Source: Seiridium cupressi (taxonomy: Eukaryota > Ascomycota > Sordariomycetes > Amphisphaeriales > Sporocadaceae). Taken from it: 64,000 nucleotides of DNA. The translations under genes were made by a program, and so were the position numbers. Under the pieces are notes generated by a model, which did not search any database, was not told the origin of the DNA, and worked only from the letters and a program-made list of their open reading frames with translations. Positions 23,201-33,738 of this stretch are shown piece by piece. The stretch is from contig JARVKI010000005.1 in the NCBI GenBank assembly GCA_036674765.1, forward strand, positions 558,001 to 622,000, read 5' to 3'. The first letter of the stretch is position 1. Each line of letters begins with the position of its first letter.

Positions 23201-25333
23201 CTGAACAGCTGGGGATTCTTTCTTGCTTCTCATCTCGTGTTCCCATATCGCTGACACAACAACTTTCTCATTCGCTCATGGCGCGACTGAACAAGAGCGA
23301 GAAGGAAGATCCTGAAGTCCGTGAGGCGGCCATGGCCGTAATCAAATGGCTTGTGCGCAGCGACCGCCCTGAGAAAGCATGTCATCTAGTGCAACAAGTC
23401 GTGCTTGATCGTCAAGATGATAGTTCGTGGCATCGTCACGTATTCAATACTGGATTCCTGCGGCGCTTGTCATCTAATGACGCAAAGACACTTTTAGGGG
23501 GGCTTGCCGCAGGAATTCAGCAGCGACAAGAGAAGCATGTTGCCGATCAGGCTAGAAGGAAGGCCAAAATCCAGCATACCGATCAGGATGGAGAAACTAC
23601 GCGGACACCGACTAGCGACGAGTCGATTTTGACAAAGCACGAGGTCGAAGCGCAATCCACAGCGCCCATGATCAAGGTGACAACGACCAAGATGTTTGCG
23701 CAGATACTACGAGATGCCGACTTTATCGATCAAGGATCCGCGTGTGATGCTCTCTTCGCTCTATTGAACAGTTCTTCACATCCCGATATCCAGTTTGCTA
23801 TTGTCGAGGGTCTGATCTCCACGCTGGTACAGACCAAAGACAAGAAGCTTCGAGAGCTGATCTATGGGGGTTTGACGACGCATGTTATTCCGATTGCATC
23901 ATCAATAAACGAGCGACGATTGCCAAAAGAGGAAGTGTGGCTCGCTGCAGAAGCTGGCGATGGACCCTTACCTGAGACGTATGATGGTAGTCCGTATGTA
24001 TCTTTTGAGTTTCTTCATTCTGCCGTCGTCTGCTTTTCGATGTGACTTCAATCTTCTGGGGGTCGAACACTTTGGGACTCTTTTAAGAACTCCCAGAACC
24101 TATCTGTAAGAGGCACTGCTGACTCAAGCTTGATATAGAATCAATTCCCATCCCCCGCTTCTTCAGCTCCTATCGAATGCGGCAGTACGGTGGAAGGAAG
24201 ACAGTCCCGAGTATCACGACTGGGTAACGCGAATTCTCCTGCCCATTGCAGAGAGATCTGCACAGGAGAACACACGCTGGAACGCCATATTTATGAAGCG
24301 TCACAGCTTTGAGATCCCTCCCCAATACCTTCCGGCCATACCGGTGAAACCGAGTCAGCTACTTAACTACTGGGCCACGATCCCTCAATCAAGAACCAAT
24401 GCCAACTTCGAAACTCTCAAGCGCTACGCGCTGGTCAACCTTCGACCCCACATTGGCCTTTTAGCTGCCAACGAAGCCGTGAAGAAAAACGCAGACCTGC
24501 TCAAGTCCAACGCCGGCAAGCATTGGCTCTACCTCTGGGATAACCCTGGTAATCGGGCATTCGACTGCGGAATAAACCAGATTGCCGTTTCTCTCTACTT
24601 GGTGAACTCCAGCGACACGCATGAGGTCAACGCCGCAAGAGTTCAAGGATTCCTTCGCTACCTTATGGTTGACTTTATTTCCAAGGCTGAAGTGGGTAAA
24701 TTCGAGCATCTCATGGGGGCTTTCGGCTCTGTGACACTGGATCGCAAGGACAAGTGGATGGCCAGAATACTGCCGCTGCTTGAGTACGCCATAACAGAAA
24801 TCGACGGTCTTCGAACGGAGGAGTGGCAACGTAATCCGCAAAGAAGCCCCTCTAGATTACCACAAACCTTACCGATCAAGCAGAGGATTATGATGGATAA
24901 GTACGTCAAGGTGAACTTTCATACATTGCCTCAAAAGTCCATCGACGACTTCCTGGCAGAATATTCCGTTCTCATCGACGAGATGATTGCCGATGATGCG
25001 CCGTATCACGATCAATGGGTGACGTTCCCTCGTCCCTTGGCTATTTTCTACCCGTTCAACTGTCTTTCGGTTGCTTTGGCTCTTGTGGAAGGCATCGAAA
25101 CGCAGGCTCCAACCCTAGCCGAAAGCCTGAAGATTGAGGTTGCAGACGCCCTATTAAAGCAAAACTGTAAAGCAAGAAATGAACAAGAGAGGGAAAGGGC
25201 TGAGACGGTCCTGAACAGGTGGGTTGATAGCCCTGTGGAGAGGATTCGGCTTAGGGGCGAGGCAACATTTGAGCGACTGAGGGAGCTAGCACGGCATGGC
25301 GATGGGTGGCTGACGAAAGACGACGGACGATGA
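20239..25333 (+). CDS. Large conserved fungal protein of unknown function (1649 residues)
   Basis: I recognise no named family. The sequence is almost wholly alpha-helical in character, with leucine-rich helix pairs like a HEAT/ARM-type solenoid but no clear repeat consensus. No signal peptide, membrane span or catalytic motif is evident. A Lys/Arg/Gln-rich, charged linker occurs around residues 1095-1145. Exon 1 is 20239-23993 and exon 2 is 24139-25333. They are joined in phase 2 by a 145-nt intron (GTATGT ... CTGAC ... ATATAG), giving DGSPINSHPPLLQLLSN. Without the splice, exon 1 would end at a stop at 24045 and exon 2 would look like a separate 346-residue gene, so automated annotation could split it in two. 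Confidence 0.75.
23994..24138 (+). repeat. 145-nt intron, possible degenerate introner copy
   Basis: Longer than most introns in the window. By eye it shares collinear landmarks with the 157-nt introners: GAGTT then TTCA and TGCC near the 5' end, AACTCCC near position 95 (98 in copies B and C), AAGAGGCA as in copy A, CTGACTC at the branch, and an ATAG end. The middle does not align convincingly. The intron call is strong because of phase and branch site; its membership of the introner family is tentative. Confidence 0.4.
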
Positions 25334-26211
25334 AAATAAACAAAAAGGATGCTACTATTTTGTCGGCTCCATGGGTGAACAAAGGAATGCATAATCTCTC
25401 CTAGAAATCTTATTCAGAGTATCCAAGAACAATAGTGAAGAAGGGGGAACCCGTACGCTCAGAGATAATATCTGGTATTATACTGATGTGGTTTGCAGAG
25501 CCGGCACGCTTTGGGCGGAGGTGGTCGAGCATCGCGTTAGCTCATGGCGGTTCGCTTAATCGTATGGCCGACCCTCTGTAAATCGAGCAGACCCGTGTGA
25601 TATCCCAGTCTATCAGGACAAGTACACGCGCAAGTGCCTGCCGCGCTTGGGAGCACTCCGCCGACGACCAGCCTTTGGCCAATACCCACCGTCTCACGAA
25701 AGGGATCGGCGTCGCAAGCTGATGTTTGAGTGGACCAGTCGACTGAATGGTAAAGACTTGGAGTGATAAAAACGCTCAAGTTCAAGCTCTGGTGGGTGCG
25801 TTCAAGGTCTTGGAGAAGCCTGGCACACTGGGGAAGACAATTTCAAGCACCCGCAAACTCCCCCGCATACTGACCCCATCTAGTTACCCCGCGAAACCTC
25901 TTTTAGGAAACAATAGACGCCGCGGAGCACCAACTTGGACCCCGGTCATGGAAGACAATACCTAACACTAATCTGCCTGGGGAAACAATCCATGTATCCA
26001 ACAATGACTCGGCAGGTGGGAGTGGATAGGCGCACTGCAGTGCAACACGGCATATGACACGACCAGCATGCGATGTCGCCTGCAGTGAGCCGTTTGAATC
26101 CGAACTGGTCTACATAAATAGGATTGGATCGCCAGCCTCCTTAAACGAAAAGCCCGTTGGACTAGATTTCCAACCGACAAGCTTCGAATCGCGAAGCCTC
26201 GATCAGTCAAG
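25334..26211. other. Intergenic DNA upstream of the sugar-type transporter
   Basis: No coding signal beyond short shadow frames. Both flanking genes point rightwards, so it holds a 3' end and a promoter. The frame overlapping 26054-26211 is open, but the conserved transporter starts at ATG 26212. Confidence 0.35.
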
Positions 26212-28172
26212 ATGGCAGAAAAGGCAGAGCAAGAGCAGCCGACGGTCAATCATGAAACCGTCGAACACGGACCAGTGCACGCTGATCAGGTGGCCACGGC
26301 GGACTGGAGAGTGGAGGCCGCTGTCAAGGATAGATGGCATTCTATCAAGGCCAATCCGAAGATCCTCTTCATCGCTTTGTTCGCCTCGTAAGTCTGGCCT
26401 CTATGGCAAAGTCAACTCCTCATTCCACAGTGGCTGCGGAGCCAGCGCTGATGAGAGTCATGACAGATTCGGCGGTTTTGAATATGGCTATCAGCAGGGA
26501 ATCCTGTCGCAGTCGCTTGTTATGACTCGATTCACCGCGAATTTCCCCTCTGTCGTAGAGTCATCCACCGCGCAGGGTTGGTTGACTTCCGTCCTCCAGC
26601 TAGGCGGTATCGTGGGCTCCCTGACTGCTGGTCTCTTTGGCGAAATGTTCTCTCGCAAATACACCATGTTCAGCGCTTGCTGCTGGGTGATCCTGGGCTC
26701 GTATCTGTACATCGGAGCCAGTGCTGGCCATCCCCAGCTATTGTACGCGGGACGCTTCTTCACCGGTCTGGGAGTGGGCACCTTCTCTGGCGTTGGGCCA
26801 CTGTACAATGCCGAGATATCAGCACCGGAGACCCGTGGCTTCATCGTCTCTTTCTATCAACTCGCTACGATCCTGGGCATCTTTTTGAGTTTTTGGATAG
26901 GCTACGGTAGCAACTACATCGGTGGCACCGGAGACACACAGACGGACCTTGCTTGGCGTCTGCCCTCCATCATCCAGGGTATTCCGTCCGTCCTGTTGGC
27001 CATTGGCATTTGGTGGATGCCATTTTCTCCGCGATGGCTTGTGAAGGTTGGACGATACGACGAGGCGAAATCCACTCTGGCCTGGTTGAGAAAACGCGAC
27101 ATCGAGGACCCCCTGATCCATGCCGAATACCTCGAAATCAGGGCGGAAGCTCTCTTCGAGGAAAGAGTTTTCAGGAACACTTTCCCAAAGCTGGCAGCAA
27201 AGGTTCGGATCATAAGCCCATTTTCTTATAATCAAACAAAGTTCTAACGATATGACCGCAGGAGAAACAGAGCGTGTTCATCCGTGAAATCTCGGGATAT
27301 GTCCACCTGTTCAGGACCTGGGATAATTTCAAAAGGGTGTCGACAGCGTGGCTTGTTATGTTTTGGCAACAGTGGTCGGGCATCGATTCCAGTACGTTCC
27401 CCGGCTTCTCAAACACTTGAATCAGTTCTTAACCGGCGAGACAGTCATCTATTACGCCTCCAATGTATTCCAGAGCTATGGCTTCTCGGAGGGGACCATT
27501 GCCCTTCTAGCGACTGGTGTGACAGGCAGTGTCTTCCTCGTTAGCACAATACCCGCTATGGTTAGTAGTCCCGACCCAGCATTCGTGACCGGCCGTCATT
27601 TTGTCTAACGCGGGTGATAGTTCTTGATCGACAAACTCGGCCGAAAGTCCATGCTCATGACTGGATCGATTGTCATGTTCGTCTGCATGGTAACAGTCGG
27701 AATCATTGTTGCCAAATTCCGACATGACTGGCCGCATCACACTGATGCTGGATGGGCTGCCGTGGTGCTGATCTGGATCTATATCGGAGCCTTTGGCTAC
27801 GGCTGGGGCCCCGCGTCGTGGGTTCTTGTCTCGGAAGTTTTCCCACTTTCGATCCGCGCCCGGGGCGCGTCGATCGGCGCTAGTTCCAACTGGCTCAACA
27901 ACTTTGCCATTGCTTTCCTGGTACCCCCTATGTTCGAGGCCTGGGCGTGGGGCACTTACATCTTCTTTGCCGTATTCCTGTTCTTCGGCTTCTTCTGGGT
28001 GTGGTTCATACTTCCGGAGACGAAGAATGCCACGCTTGAGGACATGGACCGCGTCTTCAAGAGCCATACCGGGGCTCAGGATGCAAAGATGCTGTTGGAC
28101 GCTCAAAGAGACGTCGGGTTACTGGATTTTCTGAGGACCGAGGTTGACGTGCGTAAGGCTCAAAAGGTGTAG
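26212..28172 (+). CDS. MFS sugar-type transporter
   Basis: 569 residues in five exons: 26212-26387, 26467-27202, 27262-27391, 27445-27560, 27621-28172. Phases agree at every junction. Sugar-porter landmarks: FGGFEYGYQQG in TM1, GRFFTGLGVGTFSGVGPLYNAEI near TM4, PFSPRWLVKVGRYDEA after TM6, QQWSGIDSIIYYAS in TM7, and SEVFPLSIRARGASIG before TM11, ending LPETKNATLEDMD. It probably imports a hexose or related polyol across the plasma membrane; the exact substrate cannot be read. The third exon's donor is ordinary, but the donor at 27203 is the weak GTTCGG, supported by a CTAAC branch and frame. The next gene downstream is a FAH/hydrolase fusion in the same direction, possibly a catabolic neighbour. 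Confidence 0.88.
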
Positions 28173-28699
28173 GCACATTGGACGCTGAGCTTTCATATAG
28201 GGGCCATGACAATCCGCTTTTGGGAAGCCTCAGACACCTACAATAAGTCAAGCATATTCTCAGTCGACAAGCTGTCAAGGAGGAAAATTTGTCAGGTAAA
28301 GCATGCATCAAACCACACGCATAATGCTTGATTGCCATATAGGCAACTTTTACGGGCAGAACAAATAGAGAGTGGAAATACCTATCAGCTCAACCACAAT
28401 AACTGGTGTTCCACAATATTAGTATTGTCAAAATAGGTTCCCATACATAGGTAATATGGAGCGCTGCTCTCTGTTCATGTGCGTGCCCCTTGCTTTTATG
28501 GTATATAATTGGTTCGAGTTCCGCGGTGGGTTGGGTTCAGAGGGTGATAGGACGTCCACAGTACCCCGCTCAGAGGCCATCTCCGCGTTCGGATCCTCTA
28601 GATTGGTTGATTAGACTCTCTGCAATTCGACACTTGTATACTCGACCCACGCTACAGTATTCTATTCATCCCTTGGGAAAGGCGCGACGCCCAGGCAAC
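28173..28699. other. Intergenic DNA upstream of the FAH/hydrolase fusion
   Basis: No ATG-initiated coding frame. The downstream frame is open back to a TTG at 28490, but the first ATG is at 28700. Promoter of the fusion gene presumed. Confidence 0.35.
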
Positions 28700-30641
28700 A
28701 TGCCATCTTTCACCAATTACATATCCTATGAGGATCCCCAGTCGGCGAGACCGCGCATAGGCCATTATGATTTGTCTGAAAAGAGGATACTCCCGTTGAG
28801 TTTTGTATCAGGCACACGTATAGATAATTTGTACCAAGTAATCGAAGCTGGCGAGGCGAACATTATTCCCGCTTTGAGCGAGGGTCCATTGCCTGCTGCA
28901 TCGGTCAGGGTGCTGCCTCCCCTCACGGGTCGGGATATTCTCTGCGTAGGGAAGAATTACGCTGAGCACGCTCGCGAGTTCAACAGCTCGGGCTTTGACA
29001 GCTCGGACAAGGTCGACCAGCCATCTCACCCCGTCATCTTCACCAAACGCTATACCTCGATCATCGCTGATGGGGATGGCATATTTCCCCACCTGGACTT
29101 CACACAAACGGCGGATTACGAGGGGGAGATCGGTGTGATCATTGGCAAGCCTGGATATCGGATTTCAGAGGCTTCCGCAATGGACTATGTCTGGGGATAC
29201 ACCATCATCAACGACGTGACTGCGCGCGAGCGTCAACGCGACCATAAACAATTCTATATCGGCAAGTCGCCCGACACATTTTGCCCCATGGTACGTATGT
29301 CGAGTCGGTCCGTCGAATGAATGAGTCGGCAGGAACTCTCGATTGGCTGACTTCCTGCCGCGTTTCAGGGCCCGATTGCCGTTCCCGCTTCAAAGCTTGA
29401 CAAGGTCCTGAGAGTCCAAACTCATGTCAATGGCGAGCTCAGGCAAGATGCTACCACCAATGACCTGATATTCTCTGTCCCATGCTTGATCAGAACAATG
29501 TCAGAGGGACAGACGCTGATGCCAGGCGATGTTCTAGCTACCGGGACAGTAAGTTTTCCTGTATCCTTGTGTTCTTTTTTTCATTGGCGTCACGTGGTTC
29601 AGTATAGGATTTTCTGACCGTTGGGACATTCATCAGCCTGCCGGTGTTGGTATTGGTAGAAAGCCACCAGTTTATCTGCGAGAAGGAGACACAGTCGCTA
29701 TTTCAGTCACTGGGCTGGGAACCTTGACGAACAAAATTGCGAGTCCCCAATCACCAAATCCTGTATTCGATTCCGTTTCTAAAACCCCAGCTTCTTCGCA
29801 TTTACTTTCATCGAATACCACCAAGGTTGTCGCCAGTTCGAGTTTGACTATCATTAACGGCAAGCCTCTCCACTACAAAGCTCTAGGTATTTCTACTGGT
29901 GCACCTATCGTCTTTGTCCATGGTCTGGGCGGATCCTTGGAATCTTGGACCCCTCTCATACAATCTCTAAATCTAGAAGACTCTCACACCCTCCATCTTC
30001 TTGACCTTGAAGGCCACGGTCTCTCGCCAACCAGCGCACTCAGCAAAATCACCATCTCCTCCTTCTCTGAAGATTTGAATGGTGTCTTCGAGCATGCAGG
30101 ATTGCAATCGGGGGTAACTGTGGTTTCTCACTCCATGGGTAGTCTCATTGCAATCCAGTTCGCCATTGCACATCCCTCGAAAGTCAAGAATCTCATCCTC
30201 CTTGGTCCACCAGCTTCTCCTCTCCCAGCAGAGGCTAGTCAAGCATTTCAAGCACTAGCACGACAGGCACGTACACAAGGGTTGGCTGCAATAGTTGACA
30301 CACTCATCACTGAGGGCACATCGGGGAAGTCCAGGAAGGCCAACCCCCTTGCTGCCACTGCCGTGAGACTGTCAATACTAGGGCAGGACCCGGAGGGCTA
30401 TGCGAAAGGTTGTTCAGCTTTGGCGGAAGCGACGGATGGTGTTGATACCAAGAAAATCACAGCAAGGACTTTGATCATCACAGGAAGTGAGGATCAGATA
30501 TCGCCACCCAGCCTTGTTGAGAAATATGCCAGTACTTGGGGCGGAGAAATTCAAACTAAGGTGCTCAAAGGGGTCGGTCATTGGCACACCTTTGAAGATG
30601 CTAATGGCGTGGCACAAGCATTAAGCGAGTTCATGTCATAG
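28700..30641 (+). CDS. Bifunctional fumarylacetoacetate-hydrolase-family / alpha-beta hydrolase fusion
   Basis: 591 residues in three exons (28700-29290, 29369-29548, 29637-30641), all phase-0 junctions. Residues about 60-280 are a FAH-family domain: CVGKNYAEHAREF, DYEGEIGVIIGKPG with the presumed metal-binding Glu141 and Glu143, YTIINDVTARERQ and MPGDVLATGTPAGVGIGRKPP. After a Ser/Thr-rich linker (about 287-330) comes an alpha/beta hydrolase resembling 3-oxoadipate enol-lactonase: VHGLGGSLESW, nucleophile Ser423 in SHSMGS, Asp543 in SEDQISPP and His572 in GVGHWH, so the triad is complete. FAH-family enzymes cleave or isomerise oxo-acid products of aromatic rings, and such hydrolases act in the same pathways. 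The natural reading is two steps of an aromatic or oxo-acid catabolic route on one chain. The exact substrates are not known. Confidence 0.85.
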
Positions 30642-30859
30642 GAATTATTGAATTGGGTCTCAACAGGTGCTTAGCGATAGAAATACTAATCTTACATGCT
30701 TTCTGGAGCAAAGCAACTCCGTCTTCTCACCTCAAACCTCCACATTAGCCCTGAGATCTGATTAGTGTTGATTGAACCCCATCGACGATCGCGTACTATT
30801 ATACTGACAATTACATGCATAAAGGACACGAATATTCTCATCCGTTTCGCACACTGGTC

Positions 30860-33036
30860 CTAGTGACGAGCCATAGTTCCTGACTTACGTCTAGAGTTCC
30901 CAATAGGATTTGGTGCAATCTCCTCCAGAGCTATATTGCGCAATCGCCCAATAAAGTGTCGCTTCGTACCTGGCTCTATAGAATGGCGTTGCCGAATCTC
31001 GGGTACCACTGAGTCGTCGGACGATATGTTAGATCTTTGATCCGGTGGTATCGTTTGCCCGTCCCCTGTTTGCACAGATGGCGCCCGTCTTGGGCCATCG
31101 GTACGTCCGTCTTCAGGGCTTGCTTCTTCGCCTAAACCCTGCCCCGCGCCGGCGTGTTTGGCGACATCCTGGACATCTGGAAAATACCAAGACATGGCAG
31201 CGGATATCATCATTAGCGGTGTGAAGACGAGGAGCCTTATTGCCAGTGCCTTTTCCGGTATTTCTGCGTTGTTATAACGATTGATGATGGCGCCAATTAT
31301 GATGGCTCCTACCTTGCCCGACGCTGCCGCTATGCCGTAGAAAGTACCTCGATACACGGTGGGGAATATCTCAGCAGGTAGGACAAAGAGCAAGGGGTTC
31401 GGGCCGATGTTGAAGATAAACTGTAGCAAAGAGTAGAATACAGTTGTCGGTAAATAGCTTTTCTTTGCTTGTTCTGCTACCACAAGAGTCGCGCCAGCAA
31501 TAGCGAAGAGAATACTGAGAGTCAAGAATGTTGTGGTAAGGATGACTTTTCTGCGGAAGAGATTGATGATCAAAATAGCTCCGAAGCTGCCCACCAATGA
31601 GGCTAACGACACAATCAGGATTGACCTTAACGAGTTCTCCTCAAGCATATCGTAAATCGTCATCTGGGTGTCCCAACAGTCTGTATCCCAGTAAGTCTTA
31701 TTTGCGCTCGAACAACGATAATCGCGCCGTTTATAATGACGCCCAAAGTCAAGGGCAGTCGAGTTGTTCGCTGGGTCGTATGCTAATATTGACAGAAGGG
31801 TCGGACTGCCGTCGGACAGCCCATACCATGCGATATCCATAATGGCCCAGAGCACTGAGACGTTCGCTAAACGTTTCCAAGGCTTGCCAGGGCCTATCAG
31901 GTATTCCCATGCGCCCCTATACCAGTGGTCGCCGTCGGTAGTTCCCGTTGGTACGTCGGCTCCCGCGGGGGTATGATCTTGAACCACTGTCGTACCGCGA
32001 TATACCTTGAGGGTATTTTCAACAGCCTTGCGCAGATCTCTCATGATTCCGGCGTAGTAGCGGGGAGTCTCGGGGATAGTGAGTCGAAAGAGGATGGCTA
32101 TTGATGCAGGTATAATTCCTATTCCGATGGTCCATCGCCAGACCTGGTCGGCGACTAGTTTTGCGGTATCGCTATCTCTTGGATCTTGTTCTGAAACTCC
32201 CCACTTGACACTGACGATTCGAACTGCGCCAAGATTCACAGCAAACGCTAGAAGACGACCGACCGATTGCATGGCAAATACGGCAGAAAGCATGGTACCC
32301 CTAGATTGGGTTGACGCCCACTCAGACGTGATGATTGCCGATAAAGGATACTGTGATAGAGGTTAGACTCGACCACCTTATTCAAGAAAAATCATTTCAC
32401 TCACTTCAGCACCTATGCCAAAACCAAGCAGAAATCTCCACCAAATGATCCAGGAGTAAATATCCATGGAGCGAGTCTTGTCGGCGTCATCGCTCCTCGT
32501 CATGAATCCTTCCGATGCTTGTACTACACCGAACGTTGCCATGATGAGGATGGCCAACTCCACTCCATACCATCTCTTTCTCCCTCCTCTATCTGCCAAG
32601 TGCCCCATGATAAGCATGCCCAGAACACTTCCGATATACGTTAGCTCGTTGATGGCTACATCTACCTCGCCAGATAATCTTCCTTGCGGTGGATAGGAAT
32701 AAGTAAGCGCTGGCATGATCACATTTGTGGCAAACAGGCTATAGGAAGACGCTAGGAAGCCAGAGGCTGCCACGAAGAACACCAGGGTCTTGAATCCACC
32801 ATCGTCCACGATTCTCGTAATCTGTCTCTCTCGCTCGGAGTCGTTCTGTACGTCCTTTGTCAGCAAGTATAGAAGTCAATGCGGCGGTGAACCCTAACAT
32901 AATCAACCAGATATCTAAAAGAAAGATTGGGATCTTTCCAAAGTTTGAACCGTAGCCATTTGCTACGCCTATCACTAGCCTGCGGATCAGAGGCGGGCTG
33001 ATCTTGTAGCTCGGTCGGAGCATTATGTTGAGCCAT
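30860..33036 (-). CDS. MFS transporter, PHO84-like (phosphate:H+ symporter family)
   Basis: 689 residues in three exons on the minus strand: 33036-32899, 32845-32405, 32350-30860. The first intron (32846-32898) has a weak GTTAGG donor chosen by phase; the second (32351-32404) has a standard GTGAGT. The order fits the phosphate transporter family: SSYSLFATNVIMPAL in TM1, GHLADRGGRKRWYG after TM2, GAEYPLSAIITSEWAS in TM4, a long central loop, and VLPAEIFPTVYRGTFYGIAAASGK in TM10-11. The roughly 120-residue hydrophilic C-terminal tail is longer than in yeast Pho84. Pho84 itself moves phosphate, but relatives carry other solutes, so the substrate is inferred. The gene converges with the FAH fusion (218-bp gap). 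Confidence 0.82.
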
Positions 33037-33738
33037 GGCGATTGTGGATCGTGTCAATTGCGATCATTAAGATTAGACTTTGAGCATATGCGAGGTACCA
33101 GGTCGACCTTTGACATCAAATAAAGCGTGCATTGGAGAAATCATTGTTTGTAGGGATCTCCACGTTATTTTACTTCGTATTAGATGCGTACGCAAACTGC
33201 GCCGCTTCAATTCAGCTAGGACCCAGAGTCTGCCTGCCTAGCTACATGTAGCTTTTACTTTGGTTCGATGTTTTACTCAGTCAGCGCCTCAATTGGCCAC
33301 CTGTGTCTCCTTGGGGGCCTATCTTTAGGAGCGACTCGAAATAATGATGGGTTGCACAAACCATCCCTGGAGCCTGGCGACGAGGCTGCACGTGGGATCG
33401 CTTGGCTACTTGATTCGTTCAAATTCCGATGTCACCCACAGGGGGTCAGTGGAAGCTGTACGGTTCGCATGCACCACCAGTGGAACGGATAAGCCCTGTG
33501 ATGGATGTATTGAATTACTTGGCAGGGCTTTGACAAGTGCTCATCGGTGTCCTAATCCTGTTTTGTGGCAACCTGCGCCGCAAAGCCCAGTAATATTTAC
33601 ATGAATTGCCGAACGAAATACCCTGGACCCTGACGCCCAGGCTGATACCAACACCTTCTTATGACCCGCATACCTGATCATGTTGAAGATATACAGTTAA
33701 TTTGTCGTTATAATCGCTCCTGCTTAAATCGGGACTCT
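33037..33738. other. Divergent intergenic region between PHO84-like and STAND-like genes
   Basis: The flanking genes point away from each other, so this 0.7-kb stretch should hold both promoters. No motif is distinctive enough to call, and short frames inside it have no family resemblance. Confidence 0.35.
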
